Below, piece by piece: positions 42,842 to 51,512 of a DNA stretch of 64,000 bases. Under the pieces are notes generated by a model. That model was not told the DNA's origin and did no database searches. It worked only from the letters and a program-made list of their open reading frames with translations. A program made the translations under genes and the position numbers. The first letter of the stretch is position 1, and every line of letters starts with the position of its first letter. The DNA is from Actinocrispum wychmicini (lineage in GTDB: Bacteria > Actinomycetota > Actinomycetes > Mycobacteriales > Pseudonocardiaceae), in the NCBI RefSeq assembly GCF_004345645.1, contig NZ_SLWS01000005.1, forward strand, positions 310,001 through 374,000, in the 5' to 3' direction.

Positions 42842-43315
42842 ATGGAACTCCGAGTCAACCTGTTCACCAACGAGACCGCCGGCAAGATCGTCAAGCGGAT
42901 GTCCGCCATCAGCCAGGTCCTGCAACAGTCGGCACTGCCGCAGTCGACCCAGCTCCTGGTCGAGATCCGGGCCAGTCAGATCAACGGGTGCGGATTCTGC
43001 ACCGACATGCACACCAAGGACGCGGCCGAGGCGGGTGAGACCTCGGTGCGACTGAACCTGGTCGCGTCCTGGCGGGACGCCACCGTGTTCACTGACGCCG
43101 AACGGGCCGCGTTGGCGTTGGCCGAGGAGGGCACCCGGCTGGCCGACGCGCACGGCGGCGTCAGCGACGACACCTGGGCGGAGGTGCGCAAGCACTACGA
43201 CGAGGAGCAGATCGGCGCACTGGTCTCAGTGGTCGCCCTGATCAACGCGTTCAACCGGCTGAACGTGATCGCCCGTACCCCGGCGGGCGACTACCAGCCA
43301 GGGATGTTCGGCTGA
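42842..43315 (+). CDS. Carboxymuconolactone decarboxylase/AhpD family protein
   Basis: This 157-aa all-helical protein has the redox/catalytic CxxC of the AhpD group in NGCGFCTDMHTKDA, followed by the conserved His. The pattern FTDAERAALALAEEGTRLAD is typical of alkylhydroperoxidase-type members. It likely acts as a peroxidase or disulfide reductase. ATG 42842 lies in a 120-bp leader with an ECF41-type promoter, which links the gene to a sigma-factor-controlled stress response. Confidence 0.92.
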   Translation: MELRVNLFTNETAGKIVKRMSAISQVLQQSALPQSTQLLVEIRASQINGCGFCTDMHTKDAAEAGETSVRLNLVASWRDATVFTDAERAALALAEEGTRLADAHGGVSDDTWAEVRKHYDEEQIGALVSVVALINAFNRLNVIARTPAGDYQPGMFG

Positions 43316-43354
43316 CGATCACGAAGCCCCGTCCTGCACTCGTACACTCGGAGC

Positions 43355-44254
43355 GTGGAGCTCGCTGACGTCGAGGCGTTCCTCGTCCTTGCCGAGGAGC
43401 TGCATTTCGGCCGGGCCGCGGAGCGCACCCACGTCTCCGCCGCCCGGGTCAGCCAACGGATCAAGGCCCTTGAACGACAAGTGGGCGGGACGCTGTTCGA
43501 GCGGACGAGCCGTCGGGTCCGGCTCACCCCATTGGGCGCTCGGATGCGTGCGGAGTTGCGTCCCGCCTACGCGGCGTTGACGGACGCTCTGGCCGGAGCC
43601 AGGAGCGCCGCGCGTGATGTCGCGGGCTTTCTGCGTGTCGGCGCGACGACGACCACCTGCGGTCCTGAACTGGACCGGCTGGTTGTGGCGTTCGAGCGCG
43701 ACCACCCTGACTGTCGCGTCGAGGTCCGGGAGCTGCCTTTGCTCGATCCGCTGTCGGCCTTGCGCGACGGCGATGTCGATGTGCTGGTGAACTGGTTGGT
43801 GTTGGGGGATCACGACCTCACGATGGGGCCGGTGATCGCACGCCAGCCGCGGGTGGTGGCGGTGGCCGCGGATCATCCGCTGGCCGCTCGGGACGAGGTG
43901 TCCGCCGAGATGCTCGGTGACCACCTGGTCGTCAACTGTGACGCGCTGGGGCCGTTCCTGGCCGCGATCCGACGGGTGATCGTTCCCGAGGTGACGCCGT
44001 CCGGCCGGCCGGTCCGGGTGCACCCGACTCCGCTGCGGACGATGACCGAGGGACTGAGCCTGGTGGCCAGGGGACAGGCGATCCATCCGACGGTGGCGTC
44101 GCTGGAGCGTCAGACGAACCGGCACGACATCGTGTTCCGGCCGATCGTCGACCTGCCGCCGCTGCCGCTCGGGCTGATCTGGGCCGCCGCTCACGAGAAC
44201 GCGCGCATCCGCGCTTTCGCCGCCACCGTCAAGGAATCCTTCACGGTCGTTTAG
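43355..44254 (+). CDS. LysR family transcriptional regulator
   Basis: This 299-aa regulator has the LysR winged helix at the N-terminus (DVEAFLVLAEELHFGRAAER, SAARVSQRIKALERQVGGTLF) and a periplasmic-binding-type effector domain starting near residue 90 (LRVGATTTTCGPELDRLV). GTG 43355 lies 6 nt after TACACT (43343-43348), a good -10, so translation is probably leaderless. The gene is not divergent from a partner, so its targets are unclear; the upstream AhpD-like gene and the downstream globin gene run in the same direction. Confidence 0.93.
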   Translation: MELADVEAFLVLAEELHFGRAAERTHVSAARVSQRIKALERQVGGTLFERTSRRVRLTPLGARMRAELRPAYAALTDALAGARSAARDVAGFLRVGATTTTCGPELDRLVVAFERDHPDCRVEVRELPLLDPLSALRDGDVDVLVNWLVLGDHDLTMGPVIARQPRVVAVAADHPLAARDEVSAEMLGDHLVVNCDALGPFLAAIRRVIVPEVTPSGRPVRVHPTPLRTMTEGLSLVARGQAIHPTVASLERQTNRHDIVFRPIVDLPPLPLGLIWAAAHENARIRAFAATVKESFTVV

Positions 44255-44298
44255 CACTACGGCATTGATGCCTGGCGCGGCTCAGCGATCATTTAGTC

Positions 44299-44739
44299 AT
44301 GGAAACGATGTCCGAGCACGCCGGCGGCGAGCCGGCCCTACGTCAGTTCGTGGCGACCTTCTACGCCAGCGTGTTGGCGGATCCGGTGCTGGGGCCGGTG
44401 TTCGGCGCGGGCAAGCCGGAGCACGTGGATCACCTGACCGCGTTCGACAACGAGGCGTTCGGCGGGGACGACCGGTACACTCGGGAACTGGGCGGTTTCC
44501 AGACGATCATCGATGTGCACCGAGGTCTGCGGATCACGGAGGAGCAGCGCCAACGGTTCGTGCAGCTGTACATGGCCGCGGCGGACACCGCTGGGCTCCC
44601 TGCCGACGCGGCGTTCCGCGAGGCGCTGCGCTCCCATGTGGAGTTCGGTACCAACGTCGCTGTGCAGAACTCTCACGCGCGCAGCGACGACGAACTACAC
44701 CCTTTGCGCGAGGTGCCGCGGTGGAAATGGAACGGGTGA
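44299..44739 (+). CDS. Truncated hemoglobin, group II-like (GlbO type)
   Basis: This 146-aa protein has the 2-on-2 globin pattern: LRQFVATFYASVLADPVLGPVF, HVDHLTAFDNEAFGGDDRY and the proximal His in TIIDVHRGLRI. The end VPRWKWNG is typical of group II proteins of actinobacteria. They bind O2 and NO, with proposed roles in NO detoxification or oxygen handling. ATG 44299 is given; ATG 44308 is nearly as likely. The gene meets the convergent YCII gene with a 1-nt gap. Confidence 0.88.
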   Translation: METMSEHAGGEPALRQFVATFYASVLADPVLGPVFGAGKPEHVDHLTAFDNEAFGGDDRYTRELGGFQTIIDVHRGLRITEEQRQRFVQLYMAAADTAGLPADAAFREALRSHVEFGTNVAVQNSHARSDDELHPLREVPRWKWNG

Positions 44740-44740
44740 T

Positions 44741-45283
44741 TCACCGCCGTCCGCCGAACTCCCAGTTGTGGACCTCGATGTCCGCGTACCGGTCGCGGCT
44801 CAGGATGGCGCGCGCCGTCTCCGGGTCCGGCGCTCGGACCAATGCCGCCGTACCCAGCCAGTTGGCGCCGTTGTCGGACAGCAGCGGCCCGTACGCGATC
44901 AGTTCGTCCAGATCGGGCCCGGCCTCGGCGCCCTGTCCGGAGCCGAGGCCGAGCACCAGGTACCGGTTGCCCTCGGTCGGGCCGCCGGGGAAGTCCCACA
45001 TCGTGCGCCCCAACGTGTTGCGCCACCGGCGCAGCAGCACGTCCCGGTACACGCCGGCCTGGTAGTTGGGCTCGTCGAAGGCGAACGCGCGGGCTGCGGC
45101 GGGATCCGGCAGGTCGACGATGTGCAAGCTCCCGGTCGGCGTTTCGCCGTCGTCGGCGAAGGTCGGGCCACGGGCGATCATCTCCGCGGCGTACTGGTCC
45201 ATGTAGGACCAATGCTCCGCCAGCAACTCCTCGCGCAACGGTACGGAGCCGGGCCGATCACGGTGGTAGCACAGGAACTCCAT
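44741..45283 (-). CDS. Protein with two YCII domains
   Basis: This 180-aa protein is an internal duplication. Module 1 (residues 1-90) has LREELLAEHWSYMDQYAAE and an active-site-like MIARGPTFADDGETPTGSLH; module 2 (100-180) has YLVLGLG...DELIAYGPLLSDNGANWLGTAA. Both end in the RD.Y/VHNWEFGG-type strand. YCII proteins are small ferredoxin-like-fold enzymes, some acting as dehydrochlorinase-like or peroxide-related proteins. ATG 45283 is chosen; GTG 45289 would add two residues. It lies 10 nt upstream of nothing else on its strand and is separate from the methyltransferase by 10 nt. Confidence 0.88.
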   Translation of the reverse strand: MEFLCYHRDRPGSVPLREELLAEHWSYMDQYAAEMIARGPTFADDGETPTGSLHIVDLPDPAAARAFAFDEPNYQAGVYRDVLLRRWRNTLGRTMWDFPGGPTEGNRYLVLGLGSGQGAEAGPDLDELIAYGPLLSDNGANWLGTAALVRAPDPETARAILSRDRYADIEVHNWEFGGRR

Positions 45284-45293
45284 GCCCACAGTC

Positions 45294-45902
45294 TTACCAG
45301 TCGTTGACCGCCAGGACACATGCGACCGGCGGGTCCAGGTCGAGGATCTCGGTCCTGATCTGGGTGAAACCCGCCTGGGTGAGCATGTCGCGAAGCCCTT
45401 GAGCGGCCCCGTCCGTGGTGGTGCCGGGGATCCTTGGCTGGCTGGCCAGCGCGATGCGTCCGCCGGGACGAAGCAGGTGCCGCAGACCGCGCAGCCGCTC
45501 CACCGGATCAGGCCAGAACCCCAAGGAATTGACGGAAAGAATGGCGTCGAGCGGATCGTCGAAGCGCGGCAGCTGATCCACGGAGCCATGACTTAGGTGC
45601 ACCCGGCGGGCGCGGATGGCGGCGGCGTTGCGCACGCTGGCCTGGCGGACCATGACCGCGGAGTGGTCGACGCCGAACGCCTGTCCCGCAGTGACCCGGT
45701 CGGCGATCTCGGCGATCGCGACGCCGGGCCCGAAACCGATCTCAAGGACCCGATCCGTGGGGCGCAAGTCCAGCAGCGACACCACCCAAACGTTGCGTCG
45801 CAGGTTGGACCGGCGATGACCCATGACCCACCCCGCCATGCGTCCGACTACGCCCCGGGGATTCCCAAACTGGCGTATCAGGCTCTGCTTGATCGCGTTC
45901 AC
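45294..45902 (-). CDS. Class I SAM-dependent methyltransferase
   Basis: This 202-aa methyltransferase has motif I VLEIGFGPGVAIAEIA, acidic residue after strand 2 (GVDHSAVMV), and the motif-IV-like strand DAILSVNSLGFWPDP followed by LRPGGRIALASQP. It resembles small-molecule or quinone-type methylases of the UbiE-like group. GTG 45902 is placed 7 nt after a -10-like TTGGCT on the minus strand, so the mRNA is probably leaderless. It is divergent from a MerR gene whose operator lies in a stretched 19-bp spacer of this promoter. Confidence 0.9.
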   Translation of the reverse strand: MNAIKQSLIRQFGNPRGVVGRMAGWVMGHRRSNLRRNVWVVSLLDLRPTDRVLEIGFGPGVAIAEIADRVTAGQAFGVDHSAVMVRQASVRNAAAIRARRVHLSHGSVDQLPRFDDPLDAILSVNSLGFWPDPVERLRGLRHLLRPGGRIALASQPRIPGTTTDGAAQGLRDMLTQAGFTQIRTEILDLDPPVACVLAVNDW

Positions 45903-45909
45903 GGTCGCC

Positions 45910-45940
45910 AGCCAACGGCTTCAAGTACCCTTGAAGTCAA
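45910..45940 (-). promoter_or_regulatory. MerR-type promoter and operator with 19-bp spacer
   Basis: CTTCAAG (45919-45925) and CTTGAAG (45930-45936) form a perfect 7-4-7 palindrome. On the minus strand TTGACT (45940-45935) and TTGGCT (45915-45910) are separated by 19 nt, the overlong spacer typical of MerR-activated promoters, with the palindrome inside it. The site resembles SoxR operators in half-site sequence. It serves both the methyltransferase and the MerR gene. Confidence 0.65.
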
Positions 45941-45941
45941 G

Positions 45942-46361
45942 ATGGCGGACGAACAGTTGACGATCGGTGAGGTGGCGAACCGCACCGGCGTGGCCACCTC
46001 GGCCCTGCGCTACTGGGAGGAGATCGGCCTCCTCCCAGCGCCGGTCCGTGTCTCGGGCCAGCGCCGCTATCCACCGTCCACGGTGAACCTGGTCGGCGAG
46101 ATCCTGGTCCTGAGCGACATCGGCTACACGCTGCGCGAGCTGAAAGCGGTCATGGCGTCCCGGTACTCGGCCGACCGCGGCTGGCGCGACCTGGCCCAAC
46201 GCAAACTCACCGAGTTGGACCGCCAGATCGCCCACGCCCAAGCGGCCCGCGCCGCGATCGCCCACGCCCTGGACTGCCCGCACGGGAACCTCCGCGACTG
46301 CCCCAGCTTCGGCAACGTGGTCGCGGCCCGCCTGGCCGGATCGACTACGAACCGCTCGTGA
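45942..46361 (+). CDS. MerR family transcriptional regulator
   Basis: This 139-aa regulator has the MerR helix-turn-helix (LTIGEVANRTGVATSALRYWEEIGLLPAP) and a coiled dimerisation helix (RDLAQRKLTELDRQIAHAQA). Near the end two cysteines (CPHGNLRDC) could bind metal or sense redox state, but the four-Cys Fe-S motif of SoxR is absent. There is no ribosome site before ATG 45942; TACCCT at 45926-45931 could be its -10. The likely target is the divergent methyltransferase. Its stop overlaps the end of the convergent DUF2786 gene. Confidence 0.93.
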   Translation: MADEQLTIGEVANRTGVATSALRYWEEIGLLPAPVRVSGQRRYPPSTVNLVGEILVLSDIGYTLRELKAVMASRYSADRGWRDLAQRKLTELDRQIAHAQAARAAIAHALDCPHGNLRDCPSFGNVVAARLAGSTTNRS

Positions 46362-47694
46362 CCGTTTGGCGTTCGATGGCCAGGTCGGCGCGGTCGGCGG
46401 CGGCCCGGCCAGCCTGCCAGCCGGCACCGTTGGTGACCGATGTCGTCCGCTCCACGGTCCGGCTGAACATCGTCTGGAACGTCTCGTCGACCAGCCGGGA
46501 GCGATTCGCCAGCACCGGCAGCAGTCGCGCGTCCTCAGCCGGGTCGTGTGCGCGTGCACTCGCCTTTTCGAGCCGCTCGCCGACACGGACGGCGTAGGCG
46601 ATGAGAAAGGACCGTCGGAAGGACCGGGTCCGCGACGTTCCGCTTCGGGTGGTGTGACTGCCTTCGGCGATCATCGCCCGGGTGGCCTGCACCAGCAGGG
46701 ACGTGGCCAGCAGTTCGGTGATCTCCAGGTCCATCTCCTCGCCGACGAGTGCGACGAATCCGATCTTGGCGTAGAAGACCGACCTGCACCGGTTCGCACT
46801 GGCGATCGCGGCAACCAGGTTGGCCTTGGCCTCCACATACGGGTTGTCCAACCACAACCGGATCGAAGCCGCCTCCGGCAACCGCTCACTGTCGGCGTCA
46901 ACCAAAGCACGCTCGAAGGCGTACCGGTTCATCAACTCCTGCGCCTTGGCCGACAACGCCTCGGCCTCCGCACCGAACTGCGTGGACTCCGCCTTGGCCA
47001 GCAACCCCCGCACCCGAGCGAGAATCTTCTGGTCGACCCCGGAAACCGACGCGGTCGAACGACGAGTGGCAGTCCCCGGCGGCGGAACGATCCGAGGCAG
47101 TTCCGGCGACATCATCAGCGCCGCCAGCAACGCGATCGTCGTCAGCAGCGCCTGTTCGAAACCGACTCCCTCGCGCTCAGCCCATTGCGGCAGGTACGGA
47201 CGATCACGTTCCCACCACACATCCGCACCCAACCACCGAACCTGCGCCAGCCAACGATCATCCACTGTAGACAAAGCATACCGGGCGATGTCCTCGGCGA
47301 TCATGTCCACCACAATGCCAGCGGCGGCAGAATCCACAGTGCGCCTGATACCCTCCCAAACATCGACCGGCAACCACCCCATCTTCCACAGCCGACTAAA
47401 CATTGTGGACAGTGCGATACCCGCCCCAGTCCCCACAACGCGTCGCTCGTGTGCCGTCAACTCCGCCGCACACGCCGCCGCGGCCCTGGTGTCCCCCATG
47501 GCATGGGCCCGCGCCGCCTCCAGCAACGCGTTTCCCACCAGTTCGGCCGGCTGTCCCGCTGGTGGGACCCGGAAATCATCCTCGTCGCAGGTACAGTCAG
47601 GCCCGTGCGGGCCACTGGGAACGCCATGATCGTCACCCGGATGCCGCCGCTTGCGTTTCTTCGCAGCCCGCTTCTCCTGATTCCGTTTTCCCAT
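46345..47694 (-). CDS. DUF2786 domain protein
   Basis: This 449-aa protein starts with a Lys/Arg-rich segment (MGKRNQEKRAAKKRKRR), then an acidic Cys-containing stretch (DCTCDEDDF) and a helical domain. DUF2786 lies at about residues 225-270 (KILARVRGLLAKAESTQFGA, KAQELMNRYAFE). The rest is helical with LLVQATRAMIAEGSHT. ATG 47694 is supported by GGAGAG just upstream; the open frame continues to 47823 without good starts. DUF2786 proteins are common in actinomycetes and phages, and the basic start suggests nucleic-acid or ribosome contact. Function is not known. Confidence 0.85.
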   Translation of the reverse strand: MGKRNQEKRAAKKRKRRHPGDDHGVPSGPHGPDCTCDEDDFRVPPAGQPAELVGNALLEAARAHAMGDTRAAAACAAELTAHERRVVGTGAGIALSTMFSRLWKMGWLPVDVWEGIRRTVDSAAAGIVVDMIAEDIARYALSTVDDRWLAQVRWLGADVWWERDRPYLPQWAEREGVGFEQALLTTIALLAALMMSPELPRIVPPPGTATRRSTASVSGVDQKILARVRGLLAKAESTQFGAEAEALSAKAQELMNRYAFERALVDADSERLPEAASIRLWLDNPYVEAKANLVAAIASANRCRSVFYAKIGFVALVGEEMDLEITELLATSLLVQATRAMIAEGSHTTRSGTSRTRSFRRSFLIAYAVRVGERLEKASARAHDPAEDARLLPVLANRSRLVDETFQTMFSRTVERTTSVTNGAGWQAGRAAADRADLAIERQTVTSGS

Positions 47695-47780
47695 CGGGCT
47701 CTCCACGTGCTGTTGGATGGACGTGGCGGACGGAGACGCCACACGGGACACCTCTGCCAAGGATACGGCGCGGTCCGCGG

Positions 47781-48503
47781 TCACCGGGAAGGCCCCTGGT
47801 GCGACGCCGGACTGCACTGACAATGCTCACGCTGACCTCGCGCCGGTCGCAGATGTTGGTGTCCTCGCCGAGAAGTGGTTACTGGGCGTGGAAACTGACC
47901 AGGCGAGCTGATCGAACCGGATGCCTTGCCGGAGGGGCACCGAGTGGTTCGACTTCCCCACAGGCACTGAAGGAAGGGACATGAACGTCGCCATCCCGTC
48001 GCCTGATGTGGACGGGCCCCAGGTACGACTGATCGAGCACCAGCGCCGGCCAACCTGAACCGGGACGCGTACATTTCGGTGAGGGCCAGGCGGTTCTCTT
48101 CCCAGGGACGCTGTTCGTCCTGGTCGTCGACTGCGTCGTCACGCAGCAGTGCGTCGATCTTCGCAGGCGTGCCTGCCGTCCGCCAGCGTTGACCGCGCGA
48201 GCGGCGGAGGTCAAGGTCCGGCTCGTCGTCGACGTCGTCCGGGCCTTTGAGCGCCGCGGTCCATCCGTACGGATGGACCTGGTGAAAACCGTGGTCACGC
48301 GGGCTCAGGAACGCACCTCGTTCAAAGACGCACGGCACACTGCTCGGCGAAAGATCCGCGATGAGTTTGCCCGCGTTGGTGACCTCGAACGTGTCCCGCC
48401 GTTTCTCCCCTGTCCGTCTATAGGTCGAGACGGTGGGCAAGTTCGCGTACGCGGCGCATTCCGGCTCCGTGACTCCAGTGATAGGTTCTTCGCCGACGAA
48501 CAA
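47781..48503 (-). pseudogene. Degraded coding remnant of unknown family
   Basis: The minus-strand frame has strong third-position G/C bias from 48503 to about 48040 (CAAYANLPTVSTYRRTGEKR, VPCVFERGAFLSPRDHGFHQ, KIDALLRDDAVDDQDEQRPW), so it was or is coding. The rest of this frame reads as random Arg/Ser/Pro, while a neighbouring frame (47879-48060) looks more protein-like, which suggests one or more frameshifts. The only start is TTG 48503, with a ribosome site too close. It lies 16 nt behind the helicase stop, so it may have been the last gene of the defence operon. No family was recognised. The remaining bases back to 47695 hold nothing supportable. Confidence 0.45.
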
Positions 48504-48519
48504 GTCCCCCGGTTAATCT

Positions 48520-50303
48520 TCAGCTACCGGCCCTGGTGACAGGCAGAAACGGACTTGGGGTACCGCTCCATGAAATGGCAAGGGCTTCTCGGGCGCGAGT
48601 ACACGCGACGAACAACAGGCAGCGTTCCATGAGCATGTCGCTTTCGTGCTGCTGACGATCTACCTCCAACGGCGTGATCTCTTTGGCGAAGGGCACAGCT
48701 CTCGCGGTCATGCCGACTACTGCGACACAGCGGAATTCCAGCCCCTTCATGGCATGCATGCTCGCGAGGCGTACACCATCCACATGTCCTTCAACCGCAC
48801 GACCGGAATGCCGTTGTCCCGCAGACGAGAGTGCACTTTGTCCAGCAGGATGTTGAAACGTGTGCACACCGCGATCTCGCCAGGCTCGACGCCTTGGCTG
48901 ATCCAGCCACGTATGCGCTCCCCGAGCGCCGCGACTTCGGCCTGTTCGGTGGGGAATCCCGCAGTCTCGGGCCGATGCCCGTGCAGGAGGGAACGGTAGC
49001 CGGCAAGGTTGTCGTTGCCGTCGCCGCCGAGGTCTTCGACCGGCGAGCCGTCGATCACGCGCGCCGACCATTCAAGGATTTCCGCGGTGCTGCGGTAGTT
49101 GACACGCAACCGGCTGCTGCGGCCTGTCACCGAGATACCCAATGCGCGCAGTGAGACGCGGGAGTCGTAGATCCGCTGGTGCGGATCACCGGTGATGAAC
49201 AGATCGTCCGGACCCGCCGGAACGGCGGCGCGCAACACTCGCCATTGAGCTGGACGAAGGTCCTGCGCCTCGTCGACGACCACGTGGTCGAACTGATGAG
49301 CGTGGCCGTCTGGGGTACTGAGCAGCCTGGCCGCGTCGGCACCGATCTGAAGATGCGTAGTCCTCCCCGTGGCCCGCAACTCGGCCAGTGCGTTGGTGAA
49401 GGTGGTGAGCAGCACGCGGCTGTGTGGCGATCTGGACAGCAAGTGTTTGACACGGTGCAGTGCGACCACCGTTTTTCCCGTGCCAGGGCCGCCGGTCACC
49501 TGGGCCGCCCCGTTGAACGATGTCCGGTATGCGAGACGGCGCTGAGACGGGTGAAGGAACACCCGCCATGCCGCGAACGGCTTCTCCAGGATCTCCGCAA
49601 GCTCGTCAGGAGTGCTGACGAGCGTGATCCGGCTGGCGGTGTTGGTGATGGCGATCGCCAGGCTGTCACTCACGGCGGCGGCCTGAGCCGGCTTGCGCGC
49701 GGTGACGACATCCCGGTAGACCTCGTCCGCGGAGAACCCCTCGGCGAGGAACTGTAGAACCTCGAACTGGTCCTCCGGCAGGAGACTGCTGAACGCCTGC
49801 AACTGGGGTTTGTCGGTGATGGCACGAGCGGCACGCAGCACCTGGTCGTCGATGCCGAGTTCGCGCAGCACGCTGTCGGAGTGGCGCTCGAAGAGCAACT
49901 CCGGGGCGCCGGCTGCCGCTTGCTCCAGTGGCGGCGTCAACTGTTCAATGGCGACGACATTCCGCACTTCCAAAGCGTGGGTGGCGGTGTTGACCGTGTA
50001 CAGGCGTTTGGCCGCCCACGCATAGGCGTCGTCGTGCGTTACCACGCTCAGCAGAAGAAAGATATCGCTGCCGTCGTCCGGCGCGAGGACGACACCTCGC
50101 CAGAAGTTGGTGATCCTGATGGTCCGCATCCGAGGATCCCGGGACGCCTCCACGGATTCCAGATGCAGGCCCTTGTCGGCATACAGTTCGGCCACGGAGA
50201 GCTGCTGAAACTTCGCCATTGCCCTGCGGACACCGGCTTTGGCCTGCTTCTCAAGCAGATCGTAGGTTTCCCAGAAGGTGTTCGTGAAGGCAAGTCGTGG
50301 CAC
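48520..50303 (-). pseudogene. UvrD/Rep-type helicase with RelE-like N-terminal domain, interrupted by one frameshift
   Basis: GTG 50303 starts 9 nt after the mcrC stop. Residues 1-115 resemble a RelE/ParE-type toxin fold (YDLLEKQAKAGVRRAMAKFQ, DPRMRTIRITNFWRGVVLA, DDAYAWAAKRLYTVN). Helicase domains follow: Walker A TGGPGTGKTVV near residue 268, Walker B VVVDEAQDLRPAQW, FITGDPHQRIYD and LRVNYRST. The frame ends early at 48747. The missing helicase end (MHAMKGLEF, then ERCLLFVACTRAREAL) continues in another frame to 48520. The break lies near 48786-48794, after VVRLK; one missing base restores about 594 residues. It is either a recent inactivating deletion or a sequence error. The gene closes the defence operon. 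Confidence 0.85.
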
Positions 50304-50312
50304 GGTCGAGCA

Positions 50313-51512
50313 TCATATGGCCGGGACGAGCCGGTTCGCCAGCTTTTGGATGTCCTTGAGCAGATCTTCCGGCGTCTGGTCGAGTTCCAGCGTGTGTTGA
50401 TGGATTGTTATCCCCGCATGCTTCACCCGATGGGAGCCGTGCGGCTCGTTGCCTTTGGCATAGATGAGATGACCTTCAGGCAGGTTCAACGCTGTGCAGT
50501 ACGCGAGTATCTGGTACAGGTCGGCGTCGGGGAAGCCGGACGGCTTCTCTGCTTTGTACTTCGCGTCCGCCACAGCCACCGGTGTTCCGTCGTCGGCGTA
50601 TCGAACAAAGTCGGGTTTCATCTTGATGGCGTTGCGTTCGTCGAGGTAGATCGCGGTCTGCAGGCCGCAGTGGCCGGCGATGGCGGCGAACTTCTCGCAC
50701 AATGCGATAGTAACGAAGTCTTCGAAGACCTTGGGCATGTCGAAGAGAAAGCCGTTCACCGCAACGCCACCGCCACGGTTCTCCACGGAAGCACCTTGAA
50801 GAACCAACTCGGCCAAGCGCAGTGCCTTGTGGAATCGAGCGTTGTTCCGGTTGGGGAGCCATCCTGGAAGACTGTGTCCGTGACCAGCCGGTGTCACGTC
50901 TCGCAACGCGAATCGCAGCCGCAGAAGCCGCTGGTGAACGTCATGGGGAACACCGGTCGTCAACCCGAGAAGCACGTCGGTGGCCTTCTGCAGCACCCAG
51001 TTCTCGGCTACGTCGATGGTGTGCTCGTCATGCGTGACTTCCAACGGCACAAGCCTGCCGTGGTGCCGACGGACCTGGTCGGCGTTGCGGATACGGCCGC
51101 GAACGACCAGAGCCGTTTCCTGGACCGGACAGTAGTCCTTGTGCAGCCCCTGCTGGAGTGCCTTTTCGGCCTGCCATGCGAAGAGCCGCGCCATGACGGG
51201 CAACAGCTCCTCGTCCTCGTCCACCAGTACGTCCTCGGTACGCCAGCCCTTGGGGTTCTGCCGGTAGTTCAGCAGGAACAGCAGCCTGGCGATCGGGATC
51301 TTGGGGCGGATACGCAAGGTGATCGGTTCACGGCCAGGTACTCGCAGTGTTGCCGCACCGACTTTTCCCTTGGCCGACAACAGCCATTGGCCCTTGGTCG
51401 CCAGGTCCGGTGTCGCCGTCAAAATGTCCGAGGCGGCGAGGGCCCGGCCAACGGCATCGTCGAGTGCCACGGCCCGCTTTCGTTCGTGCTCGGCGAGCTC
51501 AGGGATGTTCAT
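50313..51512 (-). CDS. mcrC: McrC family protein (nuclease partner of McrB)
   Basis: This 399-aa protein has an N-terminal McrC region (VALDDAVGRALAASDILT, LRIRPKIPIARLLFLLNY) and a C-terminal PD-(D/E)xK nuclease core: KPDFVRYADDGTPVAVADAKYK near residues 297-315, with Asp and Glu/Asp-x-Lys in place. McrC docks on the McrB hexamer, stimulates GTP hydrolysis and cuts DNA. ATG 51512 overlaps the mcrB stop (ATGA). Earlier in-frame starts would lie within mcrB. The nuclease residues look intact, so the McrBC pair should be active. Confidence 0.93.
   Translation of the reverse strand: MNIPELAEHERKRAVALDDAVGRALAASDILTATPDLATKGQWLLSAKGKVGAATLRVPGREPITLRIRPKIPIARLLFLLNYRQNPKGWRTEDVLVDEDEELLPVMARLFAWQAEKALQQGLHKDYCPVQETALVVRGRIRNADQVRRHHGRLVPLEVTHDEHTIDVAENWVLQKATDVLLGLTTGVPHDVHQRLLRLRFALRDVTPAGHGHSLPGWLPNRNNARFHKALRLAELVLQGASVENRGGGVAVNGFLFDMPKVFEDFVTIALCEKFAAIAGHCGLQTAIYLDERNAIKMKPDFVRYADDGTPVAVADAKYKAEKPSGFPDADLYQILAYCTALNLPEGHLIYAKGNEPHGSHRVKHAGITIHQHTLELDQTPEDLLKDIQKLANRLVPAI

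Noticed and set aside
48189..48539. 116-codon plus-strand frame
   Set aside because: Its codon pattern is the mirror of the minus-strand remnant at 47781-48503, which has the better third-position bias.
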